Positions 44,276 to 55,615 of a DNA stretch of 64,000 bases are shown here, in pieces. A program made the translations under genes and the position numbers. The stretch spans positions 4,576,001 through 4,640,000 of the forward strand of contig NC_134036.1 in the NCBI RefSeq assembly GCF_964204645.1, written 5' to 3'. Below the pieces are notes generated by a model, which had not been told where the DNA came from, made no database searches, and saw only the letters and a list, made by a program, of their open reading frames with translations. Source of the stretch: Tubulanus polymorphus. Taxonomy: Eukaryota; Nemertea; Palaeonemertea; Tubulaniformes; Tubulanidae. How positions within the stretch are numbered: the first letter of the stretch is position 1; every line of letters begins with the position of its first letter.

Positions 44276-44515
44276 TTTGTCGGTTCGTCGGTTTGTCGGC
44301 ATGTCGGTTCGTCGGTTTGTCGGCATGTCGGTTCGTCGGTTTGTCGGTTCGTCGGTTTGTCGATTCGTCGGTTTGTCGATTCGTCGGTTCGTCGGTTTGT
44401 CGATTCGTCGGTTTGTCGATTCGTCGGTTCGTCGGTTTGTCGATTCGTCGGTTTGTCGATTCGTCGGTTTGTCAGTTCGTCGGTTTGTCGGTTCGTCGGT
44501 TTGTCGGGTATGTCG
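44276..44515 (+). repeat. Tandem repeat of 'gtcggttc/gtcggttt' 8-mers
   Basis: About 30 units of an 8-bp motif (gtcg + gtt/att + c/t). Because 8 is not a multiple of 3, every frame on both strands is open over it, which creates spurious Arg/Val/Ser- or Thr/Asn/Arg-rich ORFs up to 138 codons. Confidence 0.9.
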
Positions 44516-44639
44516 GTATGTTCGCACGTCCCTATGGCGTAATGTCGTAAGATTCAATCAGTCGAATATTGGCGGATTAATTCCAAATACCAGTCCAATG
44601 TGATAAGTCTCTGCTGGAACTATTTAATGCTATAATGCA

Positions 44640-45938
44640 CTTGAGCCTGAGGTGTTACACAAGCCTCCTGCTTTATCGAGTTTCACGCAGACAAATCAAG
44701 CAAAATCACTAAAATAAAAAATGCCCTATGCGCGGTAAAATCGCTGGGTCTTGACTCAGTCCCTACAGTTCTTATTCAACATGAACCGACCAATACTTGC
44801 TTCATTCAGGCATTGGTTTGAGAATTCTTATTTTTATAGTTTCACCAGGAATTTTCGCTTAAGATTTGAGGCATACCATGGTGATGTACTTAAAAGCCGT
44901 ATTTGGATCCAGAGGTTTTGAAAACGATACGGTAAGTTATAGTTTTCATTGTTCTGCTAATAGCCGCTATAAGTTCACATCTTATATTCGAGCCGAATCA
45001 TATATTCGAAAAGTAGCCACCCGATCGACGCCTGATTCGCTCTTAAGTTGAAGGTACAAATCTAAAACGGTCAAATTCTTCGCCAAAACATCCCAAAACG
45101 TGATGAAACAGTGTGAATTTGTGTTCGGTCGGTTTTTTAAATTCGTTCGATTCTATATTTCGATCTCTGGTAGTATTTGAATAGCTATCGCGTGCAACTC
45201 CGATGAAAGTGCTTTTCAAACAATCAAGTAAATTAATCTATCGCTGCGATGGATTCTAAATTTCAATTGCATTCAGCTGCTCCGAGTGAATGGCCTGTGA
45301 ATCCACTTTCACGATTCAGCTGCGAAAATCGAATATGAAATTTCAATAGTTCTATGTGAATTTGGTAATCGATATTTCAAACGTTTAGACTGGGGAACAC
45401 GAGTACATCTCTTCTGGAAAGCACTTATGACGTGTTGTCGAAGAGAATAATCATTAGCTCGATTCGACGTCAATCGATACTTCAACAGTTCGCACATATC
45501 GATAACATACGGAAAACATCTTAGTGCAACATAGATTACACTACACCATTTGCCCGAGCTCAGCTCCAGGAAGCGTGAATAAACAAGATAGTAAAAACAA
45601 TGCATTTGGTTGGCTAAATATATAGACTGGTTGGCGCTCAGTGGTTACCTGCCTGTCCAAGACATTTTGGGCGATATAATAAGGACTCTGTACCACCAGC
45701 TATCCCGCTAGAAACCCTGTCAAAATCATTTTCCATGAACTTTCATCTCGATTTTTAGCCTCCCTCATCAAACATTAGCCAAATCACTCCCCTTGACTAA
45801 CTCAGATGAACTCTAGGTTCATATACGGTGGATTTTACAAATCATCGTTCAAAGAATTTGATAAATTGTGAATAGATTTTAATTGAATCTGAGAAGAAAC
45901 CCGGGAGTTGTTGTCTGAATGCACACTAGCGAACCTTC
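44640..45938. repeat. segmental duplicate of 53990-55615
   Basis: Sequence from 'gaggtgttacac' through 'cacactagcgaacct' is a near copy of 53990-55615. It includes one CAGCTG-box repeat (45195-45355). No gene is supported. The 98-codon minus frame at 45309 is not maintained in the copy. Confidence 0.7.
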
Positions 45939-46086
45939 GGCCCTCGCTTGCCACAAGTGGAATCCTCGATTGCCACAGTCGAACGTAGAGTCCTCATAGG
46001 CCAATGGGCTCAACTCCAGAACAGGTAAAAGTAGATCTGCCCAGGCTGAGTACATAGCACGTATTCTTCCGCGAGCCAGGTAGCCG

Positions 46087-46465
46087 ACCTGTTTTACTCG
46101 TCGACAATTCCGACGATTTAGAATTGCCCACCTATTATACTCGTCGATAATTCCGACGATTTAAAATTGCCCACCTATTTTACTCGTCGACAATTCCGAC
46201 GATTTAGAATTGCCAACCTATATTACTCGTAGACAATTCCGACGATTTAGAATTGCCGACCTATTTTACTCGTCGACAATTCCGACGATTTAGAATTGCC
46301 GACCTATTTTACTCGTCGACAATTCCGACGATTTAGAATTGCCGACCTATTTTACTCGTCGACAATTCCGACGATTTAGAATTGCCGACCTATTTTACTC
46401 GTAGACAATTCCGACGATTTAGAATTGCCGACCTATTTTACTCGTCGACAATTCCGACGATTTTA
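46087..46465. repeat. 43-bp minisatellite, left array
   Basis: About nine copies of a 43-bp unit containing 'ttttactcgtcgacaattcc'. There are few mismatches between units, so the array is young or homogenised. The unit contains the palindrome gtcgac. The same unit returns in inverted orientation at 47325-47592. Confidence 0.9.
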
Positions 46466-46479
46466 AATTGGCACACGGT

Positions 46480-47262
46480 CCTTCATCCCAGCCATTTTAT
46501 ATCAGGGTAATCCACACAAACACCCAGCCCCTCGATCCATTGATATCTTGTTTGCGTGGATTACCCTTGAATAAGGTGGCTGGGATCGAGGGGCTGGGTG
46601 TGTGCGTGGATTACCCTGATATAATGTGGCTGGGATCGAGGGGCTGCGTGTGTGCGTGGATTACCCTGATATAATGTGGCTGGGATCGAGGGGCTGCGTG
46701 TGTGCGTGGATTACCCTGATATAATGTGGCTGGGATCGAGGGGCTGCGTGTGTGCGTGGATTACCCTGATATAATGTGGCTGGGATCGAGGGGCTGTGTG
46801 TGTGCGTGGATTACCCTGATATAATGTGGCTGGGATCGAGGGCTGTGTGTTTGCGTGGATTACCCTTGAATAAAGTGGCTGGGATCGAGGGGCTGCGTGT
46901 TTGCGTGGATTACCCTTGAATAAGGTGACTGGGATTGAGGGGCTGTGTTTTTGCGTGGATTACCCCTGATATAAAGTGGCTGGGATCGAGGGGCTGTGTG
47001 TGTGCGTGGATTACCCTGATATAAAGTGGCTGGGATCGAGGGGCTGTGTGTGTGCGCGGATTATCCTGATATAAAGTGGCTGGGATCGAGGGGTTGTGTG
47101 TTTGCGTGGATTACCCTTGAATAAGGTGGCTGGGATCGAGGGGCTGTGTGTTTGCGTGGATTACCCTTGAATAAGGTGGCTGGGATCGAGGGGCTGGGTG
47201 TTTGTGTGGATTACCCTGATATAAAATGGCTGGGATGAAGGACCGTGTGTAGATTACCCTTT
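46480..47262 (+). repeat. 50-bp minisatellite, central array
   Basis: About 15 copies of a 49-50-bp unit ('ctgggatcgaggggctg', 'cgtggattaccctgat'). The first unit, 46482-46545, is inverted relative to the rest, and the last unit mirrors it ('atgaaggaccgtg'), so the array has inverted ends. A single inverted unit also lies at 44200-44275. Confidence 0.9.
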
Positions 47263-47324
47263 ATAGATACAAACTGCAATCGGCATCAAGTGGCCGTGTC
47301 GTTGCTTGAAAATTTATCTTCCCT

Positions 47325-47592
47325 TCAACAATTCTAAATCGTCGGAATTGTCTACGAGTAAGATAGGTCGGCAATTTAAAATCGTCGGAATTGTCGACGA
47401 GTAAAATAGGTCGGCAATTCTAAATCGTCGGAATTGTCTACGAGTAAAATAGGTCGGCAATTCTAAATCGTCGGAATTGTCGACGAGTAAAATAGGTCGG
47501 CAATTCTAAATCGTCGGAATTGTCGACGAGTAAAATAGGTCGGCAATTCTAAATCGTCGGAATTGTCGACGAGTAAAATAGGTCGGCAATTA
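47325..47592. repeat. 43-bp minisatellite, right array (inverted)
   Basis: About six copies of the complement of the left 43-bp unit. Together with the left array it forms a palindrome of about 1.5 kb with the 50-bp array in the middle. Confidence 0.9.
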
Positions 47593-47879
47593 GAAACCGA
47601 ACCACTCACTTCATTAAAGAAAATCCTCCACGATGGAACTATATTGACCTATTCTGGAGTTGAACCGGCCAATGAAGGGTTTGCGGCCAGGGTTTGTGTT
47701 GGCGTGACCTCCGGCGGGCGACAATCAAACCCTGGCAAGCGAGGATGCTGCAATGTGCGTGAAGCCGAATTGTGAGAAAGGAGGGCCGCGGCGACATTAT
47801 AGGCTGACTGCTATATGTTATCTACACGTTCAAATAGGTGAAATACTTAGAATTCAGAAACAGGTCTTCTGTATAATTA

Positions 47880-48298
47880 TATCTCATTAGTGATATTCGA
47901 TAATACATGTACTAAATGTAACGCAGGATGCCTTGGTGATGAAAGACATTCCCGCCTGGAATGCAACTTTTTCACGACCGATAGAAACAATCTGATCTCC
48001 ACTAAATTTTCGGGACAAATCCAACTACCAATAATCTGAACAAACTTTTTAACGTAAAACAGAAAAAAATAGCACTAATTAATTTGTGTAAATTCATTAA
48101 AGTCTGTACCCGCGTCTAGTGGAAAACCCCTTTCGATATCATACGTGTATCCCCAACGACTCCACGTCGATGCTGCAACCAAATTCAATCTATATAGGCC
48201 TATGATAACACCGTACCGCATTTATCTTTGTATTTGAATGTATTTGTAATTGTTCAGTGCAAATTTTCTTTGGGAACAATAAATGAAATGAAATGAAA
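47880..48298 (+). mobile_element. 3' end of a non-LTR retrotransposon (LINE)
   Basis: Between about 47905 and 48010 one frame encodes the zinc-like C-terminal motif of many LINE ORF2 proteins: CTKCNAGCLGDERHSRLEC. Stops and a 3' UTR follow, ending in 'gggaacaataaatg' and a (GAAAT)n tail at 48280-48298. The element is 5'-truncated. A shorter copy lies at 55616-55960. Confidence 0.65.
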
Positions 48299-48565
48299 AA
48301 TGTCTGTGATATTGCAATCATTGCAATTTCTATTGTGATGATTATTACAACCCCTTGCACATTTACCCAAAATGCGCGTTGTCACCCCAACGCAGAGATT
48401 ATCCCGTTTGGTGGGAATTTTTTAATCGCAGGATTACTACAGCGTTTACCGTCGTTTTTTCCTTTACCCGAATGTAACGTGCAAGAATGGTCTCGTTACT
48501 TTCGAGGGGATTTCACTGGCGTGTTAGTGTCGAGATGTGAGCCATCTATAATTACAAGTCCGTGA
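48293..48565 (+). CDS. Hypothetical small secreted protein (doubtful)
   Basis: 90 codons. A Lys, then a hydrophobic Ile-rich stretch (about 5-20) that looks like a signal peptide, then a region with cysteines at about 30, 61 and 82 and WSRYFRGDF. The ATG lies within the GAAAT tail of the adjacent LINE, and the duplicate at 55965 has TGA in the signal plus indels. It may therefore be an accidental frame. I do not recognise the protein. Confidence 0.25.
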   Translation: MKNVCDIAIIAISIVMIITTPCTFTQNARCHPNAEIIPFGGNFLIAGLLQRLPSFFPLPECNVQEWSRYFRGDFTGVLVSRCEPSIITSP

Positions 48566-49110
48566 TCGATCCACGAGAAGATGATGCATGGTATAGAACA
48601 GTAAACGAAAAATGAAAGTTCTTCTTTTAGTCGGGATAATGAATCGATATAAATTCGGAAAACAAATTCATTAATCGTTAATGATTGAGGGTGAGATGAA
48701 ACCTCGACATTTAGTCAAATTTATATTCTTCACGAATGATGCCCCCTAGGTCGTAGTGGGTGCCGACGGAAAACCAATTTGAAAATCCAATTTTGAATTA
48801 AAGGGAAAAACTCCAGAATTCCTGTAGAGATAATGACTCCACATATGATCGTCAAATTGATCATTTATCGAAAAGGATTTTGCGTTGAGATATATCTGAA
48901 CGATAAAAGAATCGAATATTCATTTCTCGTAAATTATGTCCCCAGGATGCGTCCGTACTTGTACTAGGCGGGGAGGATTCAACAGTTGTTACCTGAGGTT
49001 GATGCCTCGTATGTGTAGTCGGCATCACTAATTGAAATTCAACCTATACTGAAACATTAATTCTTCCAGTAAAATATGAAAGTTTGATGTATGGGATTCT
49101 TGTCTTTTTC

Positions 49111-49198
49111 AGCCATTTCTCACGTTCAGGACTTGATCGCTGCCAAAAACGCGAGACAGACTGATTTGCCGACGTTGGATGACAACAGACATCTTAAG
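49111..49198 (+). other. candidate coding exon (duplicated at 56573-56657)
   Basis: A stretch opening after 'tctttttcag' and closing at a GTAAGC donor encodes AISHVQDLIAAKNARQTDLP and eight or nine more residues. The copy at 56573 keeps both splice-like sites and the frame, with few amino-acid changes. A second acceptor-like site precedes 49328. It could be an internal exon of an unrecognised gene, or just a duplicated neutral segment. Confidence 0.3.
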
Positions 49199-49906
49199 TA
49201 AGCCATCGTGAAATTGATGTTGGTCAGATTTGATGTTTTGTTTTTCTTTATTCTTTGTGTTGTAGTCCACCGTGTACATGACTCGAGACACTGAAATGTT
49301 TTAACAACGATCATTTCATTCTCCAGATAAGCTTTCCTTCCCCGCGACGTGGTAGCCGCCAATGCGTGCTTACTCATCCGACCAATACAGAGTGGACTTT
49401 CGGACCTTTCTCACTTCCTCGGGACCTGATTTCTGTCATTACGAGCCGATGAAACTAATCCGACCCGATGGAAGACTCCTGCGGCGGAATGCTGTAGCCT
49501 GGAAGTCGCATTCTAAGCAACAAATTACTGATCGAACTAACCTCCAGACATTCATGAACTAGTAAGTAAATATATTATTATCTTTTTATATAGGATACTT
49601 AAATTAGGTAGATTTCAAGCTTATTTAAACTGATCGACACAGAGAACACAGGTAGAGTACACTCTTCTTAACTCGTACTAATTTGTTACCAGTGATTAGT
49701 ATTCCTAATAATATAGATAAGGACAATAATGAACTGAGTTACAAGACGGTTGTCTGCAGCAAACTAACAGCAAACCCTTATGGGATTAAGAATAGGGTTT
49801 CTGTCAAAAGGGCCGAAAACTCGGAATATCTTGATAAGAATCAGTGAATCGGTGTTTTAGACTTTTGCTTGAAGTCGATTTCAAGTGTGAAAGTTTTATT
49901 CATTAG

Positions 49907-49990
49907 GCCACACCAAAAAAATTCTGTCTCTCGGGCGGAACAATCACCAAAATTGGTAGGTAGGTAGGGAATCTTTTTTTTCTTATTATA
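49907..49990. mobile_element. solo left end of the TTAGGCC MITE
   Basis: Same terminus and internal sequence as 39172-39260, cut off at about 49998 where the receptor-upstream sequence resumes mid-block ('ctatttacttttctgttcag'). Confidence 0.5.
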
Positions 49991-49999
49991 GAAAAAGAT

Positions 50000-50714
50000 G
50001 TGAGTATACACTATTTACTTTTCTGTTCAGGTTCTACTCGATTTGCCGCGTTAACTTCAGTTAGTACTCGAAATTGACAGTTCGAAACGGACGAAATATG
50101 AAACTATTCCGTCTGATATATATTTTCCCGAAAATTCAGGACTGAATGATATCTCGTTGTACGTATTCAGCCAAGAAAATCTTTAACCCATAATACTTAG
50201 GGACTTGTTCCAGAGTCAGTTGAGACCGTCTAAACTGTGGGACTGGTCCCAGTGTCTTGGACTTATATTTCAATAGTTCTATGTGAATTCGGTAATCGAT
50301 ATTTTAAAGATTTAGCAGGAACACGAGTACATCTCTTCTGGGAAGCACTTGGGACGTGTTTTCGAGTCTGGGTTTTACACTTACTATTCTCGTCGTTCTA
50401 AAAGTTTGTGCCGTCAATGAAAATGTCTGGTTTTTCGTCAGTAACCTATTTGACTAAGCGACGGTGTTGCTTATACTCTTAAATAAGCGAATAGTTTTCT
50501 TCAAATTAGTCAAGTTTATTAGTGCATTACTTTATAAGTTGCGTTTTAGGTCACAGGACACTATGTGATTTACTGACATTCAGTTCAGTTTCTGATCTGA
50601 AATTGACCAGTGATAGCTTAGGCGACAGTATGATATACTTCACGGAGCTACTTTTAGCCGAGCAAACGTTTCAAATGATTATTCCCGATTTGAAGAAATA
50701 TTTCTAAAATCGAA
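50000..50714 (+). promoter_or_regulatory. 5' region of the receptor pseudogene at 50953
   Basis: Starts inside the conserved block at its acceptor-like site (50013-50026) and parallels 39922-40620. The block's 5' half, with the TATA and donor candidates, is missing, replaced by the MITE end. Confidence 0.4.
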
Positions 50715-50935
50715 ATCGGGGGCGCCAAAACGAAATATTCTTTGTTTTGGCGCACCAAAACGAACTTTCAGAGAAAATTGGACGTTTTTCGTTGTTTTGG
50801 CGGGGGCGCAAAAACGAAAGTTAGTTTTGGTGGGGGCGCCAAAATGAAAGTTCGTTTTAGCCAAAACGAACTTTCGTGAAAATTGGACGTTTTTTTCGTT
50901 TTGGCGTTCTGGCACCCTCATTTACCAGGAATTTT
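50715..50935. repeat. 'ccaaaacgaa' inverted-repeat cluster replacing a receptor N-terminus
   Basis: Alternating 'ccaaaacgaa' and 'ttcgttttgg' words form several overlapping hairpins over 220 bp. They occupy the place where the sister copies have the receptor's proximal upstream region and the first codons (through TM1 entry). A loosely similar 'gcgcaaaaacaa' inverted repeat is at 60318-60405. Confidence 0.65.
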
Positions 50936-50952
50936 ACGCTATGGCCCTTATC

Positions 50953-51882
50953 AGCCACCATATATTTAGCATTGCTAGCGTCGGTTTCAGCGCCAATTTA
51001 CTGTCGTTTATCATTCTCACTAAAGAACGTTCAAACAACACCAGTATATTTTATTTGAGATGTTTGGCTGTTGCGGACATGTTTATCTGTTTGTCTCATA
51101 TCGTATTTGACTTTCAGTATCGACTCTACAGTCACACGCTGTTACTTGACATGACTGCTGAAATGAACCACGCTATGAAGCGCATGATTTCATAAACTAG
51201 GTACGTTCGCACTTTATCTTCAAGTATCAGTGATCTCATAACATTGTTAATAGCTATAGACAGATATATCGTTGTTTGTTGGGCACTTAGAGCTGTCAGA
51301 ATCATAAGCATTAAGAAGAGCTACATTAACGTCACTTTCGTTGTAATCATTTGTCTTTGCAACCAGTCGAGGAATTTGTTCATGTATTATTCTCGTCGTT
51401 CTATAAACCCGTGCACCGGACACGAGAGGTGGACACAAAAACTGACTCCATTTGCCAAAAACATTTATCTTAAGTACTACGAGGTGTCTTTTCGAGCTCT
51501 GCTGTTTACTGTAATCCCGACAGTGATCGTGGTTCTAATAACTATCCGATTGATTTTCACGTTGAGACGCGCAGGAGCAGCGAGAAAAACCATGTCTACA
51601 AATAATCAAACTTCTAACAACAACAGCAGCAGTGACCGTAGTTTAACTCTGACGTTAGTTCTCATTTCGTGTTTCTATTTACTGAAGAATATATTTTTTG
51701 TCCGAGCCTCAATCATGAATTTAATAAGCACTCTAGGCGGTTCACTTGGTAAGGGTATTTCACAGGTTAATATGAACCCAGATGTGGACACCATTCGAAT
51801 GATCGTAGCGTCTTCTAATTTCGTCGTATATTGCGCATCGAGGCGTCGCTTTAGGATTGTAATTAAATCTTTGTTTAATTAG
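50953..51882 (+). pseudogene. GPCR pseudogene lacking its N-terminus
   Basis: Homology to the intact receptor at 32976 begins within TM1, after the low-complexity insert. The first roughly 58 codons are gone. TAA at 51193-51195 before TM3 is shared with the pseudogene at 41029. The TM2-end codon is still CAG here, so that copy's TAG is private. The rest is open to TAG at 51880-51882 with DRY and NFVVY intact. Convergent with knottin 11. Confidence 0.88.
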
Positions 51883-52529
51883 TTCATAATTTTAACTAAC
51901 TACAGCAGGATCCTGAAACCTGTCGATCGGATGGAAGACTGCTGAATTGACCTGACAATCTGAGCCAGCATCGCAGTGGCTTCTTTCGCTTTAGTTGAAT
52001 ACGATATCCTTGTCTAAACGGTTTAACGGTTTAATTCCGGTGAGGCTTCGACAACGTTTTTACAATACTAGCCTTTTACTTACAATTGAGTGGTGAGGGT
52101 TGTAGATATTTTCTCAAAATTTAACCCCTCGAAGAGGTGAGGAAATATCGGCGATAATTCGTTCTGGATTTCGACGGGAGTTTTTTTTTCACTTTTGACT
52201 CCAACAGAAGACGATGTTGAGAGTAAAATGCAGACCTTTTATAAACGATTGATGTTTCCCACCGCGGATAGAACGGTGCGTCCTACTGGTCACTTTGAAA
52301 ATATTCACCATCGTTACATAAACAGTTAACAACCTGATCATTGATTTATTTACTCGCAGTTTTAATTGAATCTAATTATAACACGAGATTTGACGACTGA
52401 GTTACAAATATAAATTCAATTCGAGCTTTTTGATAGTCTGTCAGTAACCTGACTGTGGTTCAGTTTCATAATGAGATATTACCCGAGCCGCCACGTGTAT
52501 ATTCCATTAGAAATCCCGATCACCAGCAA

Positions 52530-52996
52530 TTACGAACAAAATCCGTTGCTACACTTTTGGCTGCAACACTCGTTATCGTTGAAACAGAATTGGGATTTTT
52601 GTGCGCAACCTATTTAAAATAGCATGCATTTTCTTATTTAGATTGAAGAAATATTTGAACGCCGACCCATATGAAGCACCGGTATAGATCCCGACGACGG
52701 GGATGGTAGACAATGATGATAGAAATGGACGGGGCTTAGTGAACACATGTTTGATATTGCACGTCAATCAATTTGATTTATATCTCTGCAATACTATGGA
52801 CCAAATTTATTCGTTCGAACGAGGAAAAAGAGAAAACTACATAATTTTTACTTATTACGATTGCGCCTATTATTCATATTATGAACTTTGCAATTGTGTA
52901 TTATCTTCCCAGTCGTTACTAACCTTCTGCAAATGACGCGGCACTGACCACGAACACGACCACAGCGCATAGACGAGGTATCAAACTAGCGAGCAT
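52530..52996 (-). CDS. Knottin 11: secreted six-cysteine ICK peptide (two exons)
   Basis: Exon 1 coding is 52924-52996 (24 codons + 1 nt). The signal starts MLASLIP. Donor GTTAGT, phase-1 intron 314 nt. Exon 2 is 52530-52609, with C-6-C-5-CC-3-C-4-C, Ser (TCG) and TAA. Precursor 50 residues. It differs from knottin 8 by a few substitutions, one of them changing the residue right after the second cysteine from Gly to Phe. AATAAA at 52350-52345. TATATAAAG (53375-53367) and an upstream block (from 53616) precede it. Confidence 0.88.
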
Positions 52997-53559
52997 TTTC
53001 AAAGCCTAGAATTTGAAATATATACATTATTAAGTAATGATTATTCAGTAGTTTCCAATAGGCTCTCAGTGAATTAAACTTTAATCAGATTGTAAAAAAA
53101 TGATAACATAGTTTCCTCAAAATTAGTCTCATCAGTTCGCAACAATAATGAAAAAAAACACTGATAAACTCGGTGAACATTTGTTTGTAACATTAGAGGA
53201 ATTCGAAGTCAATGAAATCGCATGTGCTGGATACTAATTAGTTAAAATGTGACTTCCTGCGGCGAGCGTTTCTCTGGCCATGAGCGCGGGACGGCTACAT
53301 CGCTTGCGTTTGGCATCGCAGAAACACGGAAACAAGTTTATGTCCCTGGTTTCCGTGTGTGCTGGGCTTTATATATAATACAGATTGATGATTGACGATT
53401 CCCTTTTGACTTAACAACTGAGAATCATTCGAATGAAATGTGTCTCGCCTCAGTTATGATAAACGATACATTAGTTATGCATTCTATGTAGCTTAAAGCA
53501 AAATTACAACGGTAAAATCTTGAAAATACTGAACAAATTACTATACTAGACTGCAAGTC

Positions 53560-53880
53560 AATGAACAATTGTCACCAATTCGTATGTTATCACACCAGGA
53601 GTGTTATCTACTTACGGTTTTGCCTTCGTGTTAAACGTTTGGTTGCTGCATTCAAAATAGAAGCGTTTATGTAGATAATTCGTACATGAATTTTACACTT
53701 CAGATGTTTAATACACTATTTGCTTTTCTGTTCAGGTTCTATTCGAATTGCCTCGCGTTAACTTCAATGAGTACTCGAATTGAGAGTTGGAACAGATGAA
53801 ATATGAAACTATTTCATGTGAAAATTCGGTTTTACCAAAAATTCGGGACCGAATAATATCTAGTTAACTATTAATGCACG
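53560..53880. promoter_or_regulatory. conserved upstream block of knottin 11
   Basis: Minus donor GTAAGT 53615-53610. The plus-strand donor has become GAGTGT, so a plus-strand 5' UTR intron is unlikely here. 'tttctgttcag' survives (about 53726-53736). This copy argues that the minus-strand donor is the better conserved of the two. Confidence 0.42.
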
Positions 53881-54057
53881 TATTCAACCATATTGAATCG
53901 ACAAAACTTAGTGACTTGATTAAATTATAATCTATACTTTACTGAGCCGATCTTGATTGTAATTTGTACGATGATCGGATGTCGATTGAGGTGTTACACT
54001 AGCCTCCTGCTTTATCGAGTTTTACGCAGACAAATCAAGTAAACTCACTAAAATCAA

Positions 54058-54700
54058 AAATGCCCTATGCGCGGTTAAATCGCTGGTTCTTGACTCAGTC
54101 CCTACAGTTCTTATTCAACATGAACTGACCAATACTTGCTTGATTCAGTCATTGGTTTGAGAATTCATAATTATTATAGTTTCACCAAGCATTTTCCCTT
54201 AAGATTTGAGGCATACCATGGTGATGTACTTAAAAGCCGTCTTTGGATCCAGAGGTTTTGAAAACTATACGGTAAGTTAGTTTTCATTGTTCTGCTCATA
54301 GCCGCTATAAGTTCACATCTTATATTCCAGCCGAATCATATATTCGAAAAGTAGCCACCCGATCGACGACTGATTCGCTCTTGCCCTATGCGCGGTAAAA
54401 TGGCTGGTTCTTGACTTAGTCCCTACAGTTCTAATTCAACATGAACTGACAAATACTTGCTTGCTTCAGGCATTGGTTTGAGAGTTGTTTTTTTAATAAT
54501 TTCGCCAGGAATTTTCCCTGAAGATTTGAGGCATACCATAGTGACTTACTTAAAAAGCCGTCTTTGGACCCAGAGGTTTTGAAAACTATACGGGTAGTTA
54601 TAGTTTTCATTGTTCTGCTCATAGCCGCTATAAGTTCACATCTTATATTCGAGCCGAATCATATATTCAAAAAGTAGCCACCCGATCGACGCCTGATTCG
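54058..54700 (+). repeat. tandem duplication of about 320 bp
   Basis: 54058-54378 ('gccctatgcgcggt' to 'gattcgctctt') is repeated at 54384-54705 with a few per cent divergence. The corresponding region 44723-45045 is single, so this duplication followed the segmental one. Confidence 0.75.
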
Positions 54701-55615
54701 CTCTTTAGTTGAAGGTCCAAATCTAAAACGGTCAAATTCTTCGCCAAAGCATCCCAAACGTGATGAAACAGTGTGAATTTGTGTCCGGTCGGTTTTTTAA
54801 ATTCGTTCGATTCTAAATTTCGATCTCTGGTAGTATTTCAATAGCTATCGCGTGCAACTCCGATGAAAGTGCTTTTCAAACAATCAAGTAACTTGATCTA
54901 TTTCTGCGATGGATTCCAATTTCCATCGCATTCAGCCGCTCCGAGTGAAGGGCCTGTGAATCCACTTTCAGAATTTTGCTGCGAATGTCGAATATTGAAT
55001 ATTCAATAGTTCTATGTGAATTTGGTAAACGATATCTCAAACGTTTAGATCGGGGGACACGAGTAGATCTCTACTGGGAAGCACTTGGGACGTGTTGTCA
55101 AAGAGAATAATCATTGTCTCGCTCGATTCAATGTCAATTGAGACTACTTCGGAATTAGGAACAGTTTGCACATATCGATAACATACGGAATACATTTCAG
55201 TGCAACATAGATTACACTACACCATTTTCCCGAGCTCAGCTCCAGGAAACGTGAATAAACAATGTTAATACAATGCATCTGATTGGCTAAATATATAGAC
55301 TGGATGGCGCTCAGTGGTTACCTGCCCGTCCAAGACATTCTAGGCGATATAATGAGGACTCTGTGCCACCAGCTATCCCGCTACATACCCTGTCAAATAC
55401 TAATTGATTTCCAATAAACTTTCATCTAGATTTTTAGCCTCCCTCGCCAGACATTAGCCAAATGACTCCCCTTGATTAACTCAGATGATCTCTAGGTTCA
55501 TATGTAAGGTGGATTTTACAAATCATCATTCAAAGAATTTGAGAAATTGTGAATAGATTTTAATCGAATCTGAGAAGAAACCCGGGAGTTGTAGTCTGAA
55601 GGCACACTAGTGAAC

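Noticed and set aside
44141-44603. Overlapping ORFs of 91-138 codons on both strands rich in Arg/Val/Ser or Thr/Asn/Arg
   Set aside because: They are by-products of an 8-bp tandem repeat without stop codons in any frame.
46087-47592. Regular repeats resembling a CRISPR array
   Set aside because: Units are head-to-tail without unique spacers, and the genome is eukaryotic. They are minisatellites.
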